DNA from: Polaribacter porphyrae
Lineage (GTDB): Bacteria; Bacteroidota; Bacteroidia; Flavobacteriales; Flavobacteriaceae
NCBI RefSeq assembly: GCF_002954685.1
Contig: NZ_MSCN01000001.1
Location: 2,250,429 to 2,314,428 of the forward strand
Direction: 5' to 3'
Length of the DNA: 64,000 nt
The notes beneath the pieces are model-generated. The model made no database searches. It worked only from the letters and a program-made list of their open reading frames with translations, and had not been told where the DNA came from. Shown here in pieces: positions 38,061-47,408 of the stretch (the stretch's first letter is position 1; each line of letters begins with the position of its first letter). Both the position numbers and the translations under genes were made by a program.

Positions 38061-38675
38061 ATGAAAAGTAGAACCATTTTCATACTTATAACATTTATCT
38101 TGTTATTTGCTATAAACAAAATTAGTCTTCACAAAGATATTAAAAGACAAAATGATAACATTTCTATAGTAAATATTTCTGGAAAACAGCGAATGTTAAG
38201 TCAGAAGATATCTAAATTGGCACTTTATTTTATTGATAATAAGAATAAAAAAGCTCAAAATATCTCAAAATTAAAAAATGCTATCTCAAAATTTTCAACT
38301 GCTCATAATAATTTAAAAAACAACTACTTAAACAAATATAAAGATACTTACTTAAACGAATTATTTACTAGTTTAGAACCTCACTACTCAAAAATAATTA
38401 AAAGTTCTAGTTCTTTAACTAATATTGAAACAGATACAATTCAAGTTTCAATATTAGTTGATGAAATTATAACAGCAAGCAATTTATTTTTACCGATAAT
38501 GGATAACATTGTAGGTCAATATGAAATAATTGGAAAAAAAAGAGGAGAAATTATTTTGCAACGCGAACTTACTTTTAATATAATTATGATTACATTATCT
38601 ATTTACGCAGTATTTTTTATGATTTTTCCTATTACAAATGCTTATTACAAATCGGATGGTTTTTCTTTATTTTAA
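38061..38675 (+). CDS. PilJ-type sensor-like membrane protein
   Basis: 204 aa. N-terminal helix (IFILITFILLFAINKIS), a helical periplasmic domain with ISGKQRMLSQKISKLALYF (the conserved PilJ/NarX-like type IV pili methyl-accepting N-terminal motif), and a C-terminal helix (ITLSIYAVFFMIFPIT). It has no cytoplasmic signalling domain, so it is a stand-alone sensor domain or a truncated receptor. It overlaps the convergent MazG-like gene by 9 bp. The domain name is from memory of the motif; the ligand is unknown. Confidence 0.65.
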   Translation: MKSRTIFILITFILLFAINKISLHKDIKRQNDNISIVNISGKQRMLSQKISKLALYFIDNKNKKAQNISKLKNAISKFSTAHNNLKNNYLNKYKDTYLNELFTSLEPHYSKIIKSSSSLTNIETDTIQVSILVDEIITASNLFLPIMDNIVGQYEIIGKKRGEIILQRELTFNIIMITLSIYAVFFMIFPITNAYYKSDGFSLF

Positions 38676-38993
38676 TTTTTGATTGTTATGATGTCTATTA
38701 TGATCACGTTTTGTTTTAATATCTAATTTCTTTTCGAACGCCTCTTGTAAATTAACTCCTGTTTGATTTGCTAAACATAAAACAACAAATAGAACATCTG
38801 CTAATTCCTCTCCTAAATCTTTGTTTTTATCAGATTCTTTCTCACTCTGTTCTCCATAACGTCTTGCAATAATTCTGGCAACTTCACCAACCTCTTCAGT
38901 AAGTTGTGCCATATTTGTAAGCTCATTAAAATAACGAACTCCATGTGTTTTTATCCAATCATCTACTTGTTTTTGTACGTTTTGTATGTTCAT
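38667..38993 (-). CDS. MazG-like nucleotide pyrophosphohydrolase
   Basis: 108 aa, one MazG-fold domain. The metal-binding motif is TEEVGEVARIIARRYG and GEELADVLFVVLCLAN (ExxE...ExxD). It hydrolyses nucleoside triphosphates to monophosphates as a house-cleaning enzyme. Single gene. Confidence 0.9.
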   Translation of the reverse strand: MNIQNVQKQVDDWIKTHGVRYFNELTNMAQLTEEVGEVARIIARRYGEQSEKESDKNKDLGEELADVLFVVLCLANQTGVNLQEAFEKKLDIKTKRDHNRHHNNQKLK

Positions 38994-39101
38994 AGTTTTT
39001 TATTTATTAACTTGTAAAGTTACAAAGTTGAAAATATAATTTAACATGGGTTTGGCTTAATATCCATTGTTTATTAGTAAGTTACAATTTTTATTATTTA
39101 A

Positions 39102-39293
39102 CACGAATATTATTTTGATTTAAATGGAGAAATAAATGATGAATTTATTGGGTATACTATCTCATTAAGTGATTACAAGAACAGAATAAATTCTTTTCAT
39201 ATACTTTTACTACAAGATAATTTAGATTATCTAAAATAATATAAGAAAGAATCAAAAAATTTAATTACGCGTATTAATAAGAAGTTTAAATAA
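39102..39293 (+). pseudogene. possible gene remnant in a 325-bp gap
   Basis: The gap between the MazG-like and alpha/beta hydrolase genes has no complete gene. One frame is open from 39102 without any start codon, reads HEYYFDLNGEINDEFIGYTI and continues for 45 codons to a TAA at 39237-39239. After that stop it goes on in the same frame for 17 more Lys-rich codons to a second TAA at 39291-39293. The amino acid mix is protein-like and acidic. It may be the tail of a lost gene; chance is possible. Confidence 0.28.
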
Positions 39294-39318
39294 CTTAAGT
39301 CCAAAAATAGCTGAAAAA

Positions 39319-40083
39319 TTAACCTAAAAACCCAACAACCTCCTCATAAAAATCGCTAGGATTTTCTGCATGCAACCAATGACCTGCATTTTTTATTTCC
39401 ACAATTTTATGATTTGGAAAATGAGGGTTAATTAATAAAGATTCATTTTTTGTGATATAACCAGAGTTTTCTCCTTTTAAGAATAAAGTTTCTTTGGCGA
39501 ATGAGGTGTTTTTTGGTATAGATTTCCCAACTTCAGAATTATTTTCCGTTAAGGATTTTAAGTTGAATCGATAATCTAAAACTCCTTTTTCTCGCCAATA
39601 CACATTTTTTAGCAAAAACTGGCGTACGCCGATTTCTGGAACGTAACTCGAAATCTGTTTATCAACCAAACTTCTAGAATTTTGAATTGAAAAATCAACA
39701 GAGTTCAAACCAGCTAAAATTGCATTGTGGTGTGGTTCATAAGCTTTAGGAGAAATATCTACTATAATCAATTTATCTACCAAATCTGGATAAGTAGCCG
39801 CAAATAACATCGCTGTTTTTCCACCCATAGAATGTCCAACCAAATGCAAATTTTCTAATTGATGATGTTGTATATAGTTGTACAAATCATCAGCTAAAAT
39901 CTCATAATTAAATATATCAGCATGAAAACTACGTCCATGATTTCTCTGATCAATCAAATGTACTTGATAATTTTCTGCAAACTTGTTACCAAGAGTTTTC
40001 CAATTATCACTCGACCCAAAATAACCGTGCAAAATCAATAAGGGTTTTCCTTCTCCTAAAATTTTTGAATGTAAAATATCCAT
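39319..40083 (-). CDS. alpha/beta fold hydrolase
   Basis: 254 aa. LHGYFGSSDNW (oxyanion region), LVGHSMGGKTAM (nucleophile Ser in GHSMG), IVDISPK and a C-terminal AGHWLHAENP (catalytic His) define the fold; the acid is probably in the segment before LLINPHFP. It resembles YbfF-type esterases acting on acyl-CoA or small esters. It starts 1 bp after pdxJ on the minus strand, so both are co-transcribed. Confidence 0.9.
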   Translation of the reverse strand: MDILHSKILGEGKPLLILHGYFGSSDNWKTLGNKFAENYQVHLIDQRNHGRSFHADIFNYEILADDLYNYIQHHQLENLHLVGHSMGGKTAMLFAATYPDLVDKLIIVDISPKAYEPHHNAILAGLNSVDFSIQNSRSLVDKQISSYVPEIGVRQFLLKNVYWREKGVLDYRFNLKSLTENNSEVGKSIPKNTSFAKETLFLKGENSGYITKNESLLINPHFPNHKIVEIKNAGHWLHAENPSDFYEEVVGFLG

Positions 40084-40084
40084 T

Positions 40085-40801
40085 TTATTGCAATCTATGT
40101 AAATACATATTTACTACATTTTGTAATCCTAAATATAAACTTTCAGAAATTAAAGCATGCCCAATAGAAACTTCTGCTAAATTCGGAATGTTTTCTTTAA
40201 AAAACTGAATATTATCTAAACTTAAATCATGCCCAGCATTGATTCCTAAACCTAATTTATTTGCTAAAATTGCAGCTTCTGTGTATGGTTTTACAGCATT
40301 TTTGTTCCCTTTTTCAAATTCGCTTGCAAAATGCTCTGTGTACAATTCAATTCTATCTGTACCTGTTTTTGCAGCACCCTCTATCAACTTTTTATCAGTA
40401 TCAATAAAAATAGAAGTTCTGATATTATTCTGTTGAAATTCTTGAATTACTTCTTGTAAAAAAGATTGATGTTCAATGGTATTCCAACCAGCATTAGAGG
40501 TAATTGCATCAACAGCATCAGGCACTAAAGTTACTTGAGTAGGCTTAACTGCTAAAACTAAATCCATAAAAGATTTGATAGGATTGCCCTCAATATTATA
40601 TTCTGTAGTTACAATATCCTTTAAATCTCTAGCATCTTGATAACGAATGTGCCTCTCATCTGGTCTTGGGTGAATGGTAATTCCCTCTGCTCCAAACTCT
40701 TGAATATCTGTTGCAACTTTTAATAAATTTGGCACATTGCCTCCTCTAGAATTACGTAAAGTTGCTATTTTATTAATATTTACGCTTAACTTTGTCATCA
40801 T
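40085..40801 (-). CDS. pdxJ: pyridoxine 5'-phosphate synthase PdxJ
   Basis: 238 aa (ATG at 40801; a second ATG three bases later is equally possible). VNINKIATLRNSRGGNVPN, GAEGITIHPRPDERHI, VTLVPDA, IFIDTDKKLIEGA, TGTDRIELYTEHFA and LGINAGHDLSLDNI are the family signatures. It closes the pyridine ring of vitamin B6 from 1-deoxyxylulose 5-phosphate and 3-amino-2-oxopropyl phosphate. Confidence 0.96.
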   Translation of the reverse strand: MMTKLSVNINKIATLRNSRGGNVPNLLKVATDIQEFGAEGITIHPRPDERHIRYQDARDLKDIVTTEYNIEGNPIKSFMDLVLAVKPTQVTLVPDAVDAITSNAGWNTIEHQSFLQEVIQEFQQNNIRTSIFIDTDKKLIEGAAKTGTDRIELYTEHFASEFEKGNKNAVKPYTEAAILANKLGLGINAGHDLSLDNIQFFKENIPNLAEVSIGHALISESLYLGLQNVVNMYLHRLQ

Positions 40802-40815
40802 GTAAAATTAGATTG

Positions 40816-40823
40816 CAAAGGTA
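40816..40823 (-). promoter_or_regulatory. -7 box for pdxJ
   Basis: The minus strand reads TACCTTTG, an exact TAnnTTTG, 14 bp before the ATG. The transcript would start about 7 bp downstream, so the leader is very short. No clean TTG at -33. Confidence 0.5.
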
Positions 40824-40858
40824 ATTCATTAAAACATTTTATCCTATATTCGTAAAGA

Positions 40859-41518
40859 ATGAACATTAACGATTACATATTGAATGAAATTAAGCCTTTA
40901 AGCTTAAAAAGTACTGTAAATACTGCAAAAGATTTGTTTGACAATTTCCCAATTACACACTTTCCAGTTATCGAAAACAGAAAATTACTAGGATCTTTTG
41001 CTGAAGATGATATACATACTACAGAAAATAATGAGCAAGAATTAGTAGAAAATGTACATTTATTAAATTCATTTTTTGCTGATGAAAAAGCAACAGTTTT
41101 AGAACTCTTAAAAATTTTTGCCGATAACGACACCAATATTATTCCTGTTTTAGATGATAAAAAAGAATACATTGGCTATTATGATTTGCGTGATGTTTTG
41201 GATGTTTTTTCTACAAACCCGTTTATGATAGAAGAAAGTGAGACTCTAATTGTAGAAAAATTAGAAGACGATTATTCTATGAGTGAGGTAACTCAAATTG
41301 TAGAAACCCTTGGAGGACGCTTATTAGGTTTATATATTTCTGAAAAAAATAATGGTTTTGTACAAATTACTTTAAAAATAATTACAGAAGATATTAACGA
41401 AATCATGCAGACTTTTAGAAGATATGATTATAAAGTAATCTCTACACATGAGAATGATATTTATTTAGAGGATTTAAAAAACAGATCTGAATATTTACAG
41501 AAATATTTAGAAATGTAA
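40859..41518 (+). CDS. CBS domain protein
   Basis: 219 aa. Two CBS units: residues about 1-60 (NTAKDLFDNFPITHFPVIENRKLLGSF-like) and about 65-125 (VLELLKIFADNDTNIIPVLDDKKEYIGYYD). A C-terminal ACT-like segment follows (VTQIVETLGGRLLGLYISEKN). It binds adenine nucleotides as a sensor. It lies 22 bp before nadK, a fixed pairing in flavobacteria, so it may tune NAD kinase. Confidence 0.88.
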   Translation: MNINDYILNEIKPLSLKSTVNTAKDLFDNFPITHFPVIENRKLLGSFAEDDIHTTENNEQELVENVHLLNSFFADEKATVLELLKIFADNDTNIIPVLDDKKEYIGYYDLRDVLDVFSTNPFMIEESETLIVEKLEDDYSMSEVTQIVETLGGRLLGLYISEKNNGFVQITLKIITEDINEIMQTFRRYDYKVISTHENDIYLEDLKNRSEYLQKYLEM

Positions 41519-41540
41519 TTTTTTGTAAACTCAAAAATCA

Positions 41541-42440
41541 ATGAAAAAAGTAGCAATTTACGGGCAATCTTACTCTATTTCAGCAGAAAAAGAAATAAAA
41601 ATTCTTCTTGAAGTTTTAGAGGATAATTACATCGAAAGTTTTATTGAAAAAAAATTCTATAATTTATTAGTAGATGGAAATATTTTAGAAAAGAAATACC
41701 CAACTTTTTCTAGCTTTACTGATCTCAATGCTTCTTTTGATTTAATGTTTACTTTAGGTGGAGATGGAACCATTTTAAGAGCTGTTACTTATATTAGAGA
41801 TTTAGGCATTCCTATTCTAGGTATTAATACAGGCAGACTTGGTTTTTTAGCTACAATCAACAAAAAAAATATTAGAGAAAGTGTAGATTTAATTTTAAAT
41901 AAAGAATTTACAATACAAGAAAGAACATTATTATCAGTAAAAACATATCCAAAAACAGAAGTTTTTACCTCACTAAATTTTGCTCTAAATGAAGTAACTA
42001 TTGCCAGAAAAAACACTACTTCTATGATTGGAGTAAGAACTTGTCTAAATAATGAATACTTAACCAATTATTGGGCAGATGGTTTAATAATTGCTACCCC
42101 AACAGGCTCTACAGGCTACTCTTTAAGCTGTAATGGACCTGTAATATCTCCAGATTCAAAGAGTTTAGTAATAACACCTATTGCACCTCATAATTTAAAT
42201 GCAAGACCTATGGTAATTTCTGATAATACCACTATTGAATTAACCATAGATTCTAGAGAAAAAGAATTTTTAATTTCATTAGATTCAAGAATTACTTCTG
42301 TACCAGAAAAAACTATTGTCTATATCAATAAAGCCTCTTTTAAGATAAAAAGTATTATCCCCAACAATCAATCTTTTTTGCAAACTTTACGTAGTAAACT
42401 TCTTTGGGGAGAAGATACAAGGAACGAAACCAATCTTTAG
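41541..42440 (+). CDS. nadK: NAD kinase
   Basis: 299 aa. The family motif LGGDGTILRAV (GGDG) is at about residues 72-82; GINTGRLGFLATI, NEVTIARKNTTSMIG, YWADGLIIATPTGSTGYSLSCNGPVISP and ITPIAPHNLNARP follow. It phosphorylates NAD to NADP in the cytoplasm. Confidence 0.95.
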   Translation: MKKVAIYGQSYSISAEKEIKILLEVLEDNYIESFIEKKFYNLLVDGNILEKKYPTFSSFTDLNASFDLMFTLGGDGTILRAVTYIRDLGIPILGINTGRLGFLATINKKNIRESVDLILNKEFTIQERTLLSVKTYPKTEVFTSLNFALNEVTIARKNTTSMIGVRTCLNNEYLTNYWADGLIIATPTGSTGYSLSCNGPVISPDSKSLVITPIAPHNLNARPMVISDNTTIELTIDSREKEFLISLDSRITSVPEKTIVYINKASFKIKSIIPNNQSFLQTLRSKLLWGEDTRNETNL

Positions 42441-42522
42441 CAAGTTTATCACAATAAATTACATAAATATTAGTTATTCAAAAAAGACTGAATATTAACT
42501 TTATAAAGCAAATTGAAATCCC

Positions 42523-42530
42523 TATATTTG
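42523..42530 (+). promoter_or_regulatory. -7 box for the DUF6089-uppS-bamA operon
   Basis: TATATTTG is an exact match, 16 bp before the ATG at 42547. The region 19-22 bp upstream has no TTG, so the -33 part is weak. Confidence 0.5.
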
Positions 42531-42546
42531 CTCGCTATTTTTTAGG

Positions 42547-43224
42547 ATGAAAAAAAGTATATTATTAATTATTTGCTTAACACTATCAAATATTTTATTT
42601 GCTCAAGTTTATGAGGCAGGTATAACCATTGGAGGCTCAAATTACGTGGGCGATATTGGTAGAACTAACTACATTTACCCAAATAAAATTGCTGGTGCAG
42701 CTTTTTTTAAATACAATTGGAATCCAAGAATAGTATTTAGAGCAACCTATAGTTATTTACCTATTGGAGGTAATGATTTAGATGCTGATACAGATTTAAG
42801 AAGAGCAAGAGGATTAAATTTTACAAATACAATTCACGAATTGGCAATAGGTTTAGAATATAATTTTTACGAATATAACATATCTGAACAGGGTAAAACT
42901 TGGACACCTTATATCCTTTTAGAATTAGGAGCTTTTAATTATAAATATGTTGTTGGAGAACCACAACCAAGACAATATACTTTTGATACAAAAAACTCAT
43001 TTTCAATACCTTTTGGAGTTGGTTTTAAATCAAAACTAATAGGTCCATTAGCCTTTTCTATAGAAACTAAATTTCGCTATACTTTTGAAGATGATTTAGA
43101 TTATACTACATCTAATTTTACAAATTTAGATTTTGGTGGTACAGGAAATGATTGGTATATGTTCACAGGTATTTCTTTAATTTACACTTTTGGAAGACCA
43201 CCATGTTATACAACCGGTTTCTAG
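42547..43224 (+). CDS. DUF6089 outer membrane beta-barrel protein
   Basis: 225 aa with signal peptide (ending ILFAQ). The mature part begins VYEAGITIGGSNYVGDIGRT and has barrel strands with many Tyr and Phe. Fixed position before uppS and bamA is diagnostic for DUF6089 in Flavobacteriaceae. Its role is unknown; the synteny suggests envelope assembly. Confidence 0.85.
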   Translation: MKKSILLIICLTLSNILFAQVYEAGITIGGSNYVGDIGRTNYIYPNKIAGAAFFKYNWNPRIVFRATYSYLPIGGNDLDADTDLRRARGLNFTNTIHELAIGLEYNFYEYNISEQGKTWTPYILLELGAFNYKYVVGEPQPRQYTFDTKNSFSIPFGVGFKSKLIGPLAFSIETKFRYTFEDDLDYTTSNFTNLDFGGTGNDWYMFTGISLIYTFGRPPCYTTGF

Positions 43225-43227
43225 CTT

Positions 43228-43971
43228 ATGGATAAAAAACTACGCATTGATTTACAAAGAGTACCAAAACACGTTGCCATCATTATGGATGGTAATGGAC
43301 GTTGGGCAAAGGGTAAAGGAATGAGTAGAATTTTTGGCCATAGAAATGCCCTTACTGCAGTAAGAGAATCTGTAAAAGCAGCATCTCAAATAAATGTAGA
43401 AGCAATTACACTATATGCTTTTTCAACAGAAAACTGGAACAGACCCAAACTTGAAGTAGAAGCTTTAATGAGTTTGCTAATCAACTCATTAAAAAAAGAA
43501 TTACCAGACTTTATGAAAAATGGAGTTAAGGTAAACTCTGTTGGCTCCATAGAAAAATTACCAAAAAAAGCACAAAAAGTACTTAATGAAGTTATTTTTG
43601 AAACTAGAAATAACACAGATATTGTATTAACCTTCGCCTTAAGCTATGGTGCAAGAGAAGAAATTGTTAATGCAATCAAAAACATATCTAAAAAAGTTGT
43701 TAATAAAGAACTATGTTTAGAAAATATTGATGAAAAAACTATAAATAACCATTTATATACATTTAATTTGCCCGACGTCGATTTAATGATAAGAACTAGT
43801 GGAGAACAACGCATTAGTAATTTTTTATTATGGCAAATGGCTTATGCTGAATTATATTTTACAGATATTCTTTGGCCAGATTTTAGACAAGAACATTTCT
43901 ATGATGCCATCATAGATTATCAGAATAGAGAGAGAAGATTTGGAAAAACTAGCGCGCAAATTACAGAATAA
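43228..43971 (+). CDS. uppS: isoprenyl transferase (undecaprenyl diphosphate synthase)
   Basis: 247 aa cis-prenyltransferase. IIMDGNGRWAKGKG (catalytic Asp), FGHRNAL, YAFSTENWNRP and LMIRTSGEQRISNFLLWQMAYAEL-type ending are all present. It makes the C55 lipid carrier for peptidoglycan and glycans. It lies 3 bp after the DUF6089 gene and directly before bamA. Confidence 0.95.
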   Translation: MDKKLRIDLQRVPKHVAIIMDGNGRWAKGKGMSRIFGHRNALTAVRESVKAASQINVEAITLYAFSTENWNRPKLEVEALMSLLINSLKKELPDFMKNGVKVNSVGSIEKLPKKAQKVLNEVIFETRNNTDIVLTFALSYGAREEIVNAIKNISKKVVNKELCLENIDEKTINNHLYTFNLPDVDLMIRTSGEQRISNFLLWQMAYAELYFTDILWPDFRQEHFYDAIIDYQNRERRFGKTSAQITE

Positions 43972-43978
43972 AATTTTT

Positions 43979-46483
43979 ATGAAACTATCTTCTACACTGT
44001 TGGTGCTTATTGCACTACTTTTTAGTTTAGGTGCAAATGCACAGGTAAAAAAAGATACTGTACCCAATAACAAAAATGTTTCTTTTGAAAAAGGAAAGGA
44101 GTACATTTTAGGAGGTATAACTGTTACAGGTTTAAGAAAATTTAGTTCAGAAACAGTAAAAGTTTTTACAGGTTTAAGAAACGGACAGGTAATAAAATTA
44201 CCAGGTGATAAACTTACAAGTGCCATAAAAAAACTATACGAAAGTAAACAGTTTAGCAATGTTGATGTTTATCTAGCAAAAATAGATGGTAATACTGTAT
44301 ACCTTCAGTTTGATGTGCAAGAACTTCCTCAACTAAATGAAGTTAAAATTAGTGGTATCAGAAAATCTAAAGCTAAAGAACTTAGAGAGGAAGCCGAGTT
44401 AAAACTAGGTGCAATGGTTACTGATAATTTAGTAGTAACTACAAAAAACTACATCACAAAAAAATATACTGATAAAGGATTTCTAAAAACTAAAGTAAAT
44501 TTATTTGTTAAAAAAGATACTTCTGATATCAACACTGTAAACATGAATATTTACATTGATAAAGGAAGAAAAATAAAGATAAAAAACATAAATTTTACAG
44601 GTAACAAAAAGCTTTCCGATAAAAAATTACGAAAAGCAATGTCTAATACCAAAAGAAAATTTATTGGTCGTTTTTGGAAAGCATCAAAATATATAGAAGA
44701 AGATTATCAAGAAGATTTAGAAACTATTTTAGACAAATATAGTAGACTTGGGTATAGAGATGCTCGTATTTTAAGTGAAGGTATTACTTGGAATAATGAT
44801 AACACCATTAATATAGAAATTGATATAGAAGAAGGAAAACAGTACAGATTTGCAGACATCATTTTTGTCGGTAATAAAGAATATACAGATGAACAATTAC
44901 ACCAAATTCTTAAAATTGAAAAAGGAGATGTTTATAATGGTGCTGTATTAAAAGAAAGAGTTAAAGGTGATAATACACCAACTTCTGAAGATTTATCAAC
45001 CTTATATCAAGATAGTGGTTTCTTATTTTCACAGGTAAACGCTGTTGAAACTAAAGTAGAAAACGATTCTATAACTGTTGAAATTAGAATTCGCGAAGAT
45101 GAAAAAGCGAGAATTAGAAAAGTTACAGTTACTGGTAATGATAAAACTAACGACCATGTAATTTTTAGAGAATTAAGGGTTAAACCTGGTGATTTATTTA
45201 GTAGATCTAATATTATTAGATCAATCAGGGAGATTGGTCAATTAGGTTTCTTTGATCAAAATGTAACTCCTGATGTTGTTCCAGACTACAATAATAAAAC
45301 TGCTGATATTAATTTTAATGTTGCAGAAAGAGGTGGTAGCCAAATAGAACTACAAGGTGGTTATGGAGGTGGCTCTTTTATAGGTACACTCGGTTTATCT
45401 TTTAATAACTTTTCTATTAGAAATATTTTTAATCGTAAAGCCTATAAACCACTACCTATGGGAGATGGTCAGAGCTTGTCTTTAAGATTACAGTCTAGTA
45501 GAACATTTAATACTTATAGTTTTTCATTTACAGAGCCTTGGCTTGGAGGAAAAAAACCACAATCTTTATCTTTTTCTATTTACTCTTCAAATCAATATCA
45601 ATTTAATTTTCAAACAGGAGATGTTGATAGAAGTCAAAGTTTAGGTATTATAGGAGCTTCAGTTGGACTAGGTAGGAGATTAAAATGGCCAGATGATTAC
45701 TTTCAATTATCTCAAACCATAAGCTACCAAAGTTTTAATTTAAATAATTATAGATTTGGTGTAGGTGGTGAATTAATAGATAATGGTACATTAAATAATT
45801 TATCTTATAGTGCAATATTATCTAGAAATTCTGCAGGCCCAAGTTTAATTTTCCCTACTTACGGTTCTGAATTCACTTTAGGTGTAAAAGCTACATTTCC
45901 ATACTCTTTAGTAAATAATAAAGACTACACGAGTTTAGATACTGCAGAAAGATTTAAATGGTTAGAATATTATAAATTGACTGCCAAAGGTAAGTGGTAC
46001 ACTTCATTTACAGATAAATTAGTTTTAATGACGAATGCAGAAATGGGATATTTAGGTTTTTACAATAATGACATTGGTCCTTCTCCTTTTGAGCGTTATT
46101 TTGTTGGTGGTGATGGAATTGCCATCTTTCAGTTAGATGGTAGAGAGGTTGTAGGTTTAAGAGGATATGAAAATAACAGATTATCTTCTACTTTAGGAGG
46201 TACTATCTATAACAAATTTCAATTAGAATTAAGATATTCAATTACAGATTCTCCTTCTGCTTCTATTTATACATTAGGTTTTGCAGAAGCTGGTAACTCT
46301 TATGACAATTTTGAGACATATAATCCGTTTGAATTAAAACGTTCAGCTGGTTTAGGTATTAGAATATTTATGCCTGCTTTTGGTTTACTAGGTATAGACT
46401 TTGCTCATGGGTTTGATCCTTTACCTGGTTTTACCCAAAAATCTGGCTGGCAAACACATTTTATTATTGGAAGACAATTCTAG
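43979..46483 (+). CDS. bamA: outer membrane protein assembly factor BamA
   Basis: 834 aa counted from the ATG at 43979, which opens on the signal peptide (MKLSSTLLVLIALLFSLGANAQ); the frame reaches back to 43940 inside uppS but adds only basic residues. Five POTRA units occupy about residues 40-430 (for example ILGGITVTGLRKFS, INFTGNKKLSDKKLRK, RKVTVTGNDKTNDHVIF). The barrel follows, with VVGLRGYENN as the loop-6 (V)RG(Y/F) motif and a terminal Phe. It is the core insertase for outer membrane proteins; one of the essential genes of the window. Confidence 0.95.
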   Translation: MKLSSTLLVLIALLFSLGANAQVKKDTVPNNKNVSFEKGKEYILGGITVTGLRKFSSETVKVFTGLRNGQVIKLPGDKLTSAIKKLYESKQFSNVDVYLAKIDGNTVYLQFDVQELPQLNEVKISGIRKSKAKELREEAELKLGAMVTDNLVVTTKNYITKKYTDKGFLKTKVNLFVKKDTSDINTVNMNIYIDKGRKIKIKNINFTGNKKLSDKKLRKAMSNTKRKFIGRFWKASKYIEEDYQEDLETILDKYSRLGYRDARILSEGITWNNDNTINIEIDIEEGKQYRFADIIFVGNKEYTDEQLHQILKIEKGDVYNGAVLKERVKGDNTPTSEDLSTLYQDSGFLFSQVNAVETKVENDSITVEIRIREDEKARIRKVTVTGNDKTNDHVIFRELRVKPGDLFSRSNIIRSIREIGQLGFFDQNVTPDVVPDYNNKTADINFNVAERGGSQIELQGGYGGGSFIGTLGLSFNNFSIRNIFNRKAYKPLPMGDGQSLSLRLQSSRTFNTYSFSFTEPWLGGKKPQSLSFSIYSSNQYQFNFQTGDVDRSQSLGIIGASVGLGRRLKWPDDYFQLSQTISYQSFNLNNYRFGVGGELIDNGTLNNLSYSAILSRNSAGPSLIFPTYGSEFTLGVKATFPYSLVNNKDYTSLDTAERFKWLEYYKLTAKGKWYTSFTDKLVLMTNAEMGYLGFYNNDIGPSPFERYFVGGDGIAIFQLDGREVVGLRGYENNRLSSTLGGTIYNKFQLELRYSITDSPSASIYTLGFAEAGNSYDNFETYNPFELKRSAGLGIRIFMPAFGLLGIDFAHGFDPLPGFTQKSGWQTHFIIGRQF

Positions 46484-46499
46484 GAAAACTGTACATTTG
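46467..46499 (+). promoter_or_regulatory. internal promoter for the ompH pair
   Basis: TTG (46467-46469) and TACATTTG (46492-46499) are 22 bp apart. The box overlaps the bamA 3' end and would give the skp-like genes an independent transcript with a leader of about 40 bases. Confidence 0.52.
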
Positions 46500-46547
46500 T
46501 AATGTCGAAGTTTTTTTGGCACGGTTTTTTCTAAACACATTATACAA

Positions 46548-47372
46548 ATGAAAAAAATATTTTTATTAGTAGTTCTTTTATTTAGTGTTACTACTTTTTG
46601 GTCTCAAAGAAATCAGATTATTGCTTACATCGATATGGAGTATATTCTAGAAAATGTTCCAGAATATTTACAAGCTCAAAACACGTTAGATTCTAAAGTT
46701 TCAAAATGGAGAAATAAATTAGATAAGCAAGCGAGACATATTGAGGTTTTAAAATCTGATTTAGCAAACGAAAAAGCAATTTTAACAAAAGACTTAATTG
46801 AAGAAAAAGAAGAGGAAATAACCATAAAACAAGAAGAGTTAAGAAGATTAGAATCTTTATATTTTGGCCCAAAAGGAGATTTGTTTTTAGTAAGAAAGCA
46901 GTTAGTAAAACCAATCCAAGATCAAGTATATAATGCAATACAAAGCATTGCTAAAAGAAAAAAATATGATTTTGTATTTGAAAAATCTAGCGATTTGATT
47001 ATGCTTTATTCAAATAAAAAATACGATATTAGCGACCTTGTTTTATCTACTATAGATAGAACCAGATTATCAAATCAAAAAGAAGCTGAAAAGAAGAAAA
47101 GACGAGAAAAGAAATCAGCTCCAAATAAAGAGCTTACGCAAAGACAAAAAGATATTGTAGCAAAAAAAGAGGAAGCTGATACTAAAAAGAAAGATGCAGC
47201 TGCAAAAAAGATAGCTGATAAAGAAGCGAAGAAAAAAAATATCGCTGATAAAAGAAAGGCTTTATTAAAGAAACGTGAAGAAAAAAGAAAATTATTAAGA
47301 GCAAAAAAAGAAGCCTTAAGAAAAAAGAAAGAAGAAGAGAAAAAGAAAGAAGAAGAAAAGGAAAATAATTAA
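46548..47372 (+). CDS. OmpH/Skp-family periplasmic chaperone, long form
   Basis: 274 aa with a signal peptide (ending FWSQ). IIAYIDMEYILENVPEYLQAQ is the OmpH start, then coiled-coil arms (about residues 45-110), VYNAIQSIAKRKKYDFVFEKSSDLIMLYS, and an unusual Lys/Glu-rich tail of about 90 residues with KKEEADTKKKDAAAKK and KKKEEEKKKEEEKENN. It should hold unfolded outer membrane proteins for BamA. The charged tail is longer than in E. coli Skp and is a local extension. Confidence 0.88.
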   Translation: MKKIFLLVVLLFSVTTFWSQRNQIIAYIDMEYILENVPEYLQAQNTLDSKVSKWRNKLDKQARHIEVLKSDLANEKAILTKDLIEEKEEEITIKQEELRRLESLYFGPKGDLFLVRKQLVKPIQDQVYNAIQSIAKRKKYDFVFEKSSDLIMLYSNKKYDISDLVLSTIDRTRLSNQKEAEKKKRREKKSAPNKELTQRQKDIVAKKEEADTKKKDAAAKKIADKEAKKKNIADKRKALLKKREEKRKLLRAKKEALRKKKEEEKKKEEEKENN

Positions 47373-47408
47373 ACAAAAAACAAGAATAATAATTAAATTA
47401 AACAAGAA

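Noticed and set aside
43852..44259. 135-codon minus-strand open frame
   Set aside because: Antisense to uppS and bamA, both certain.
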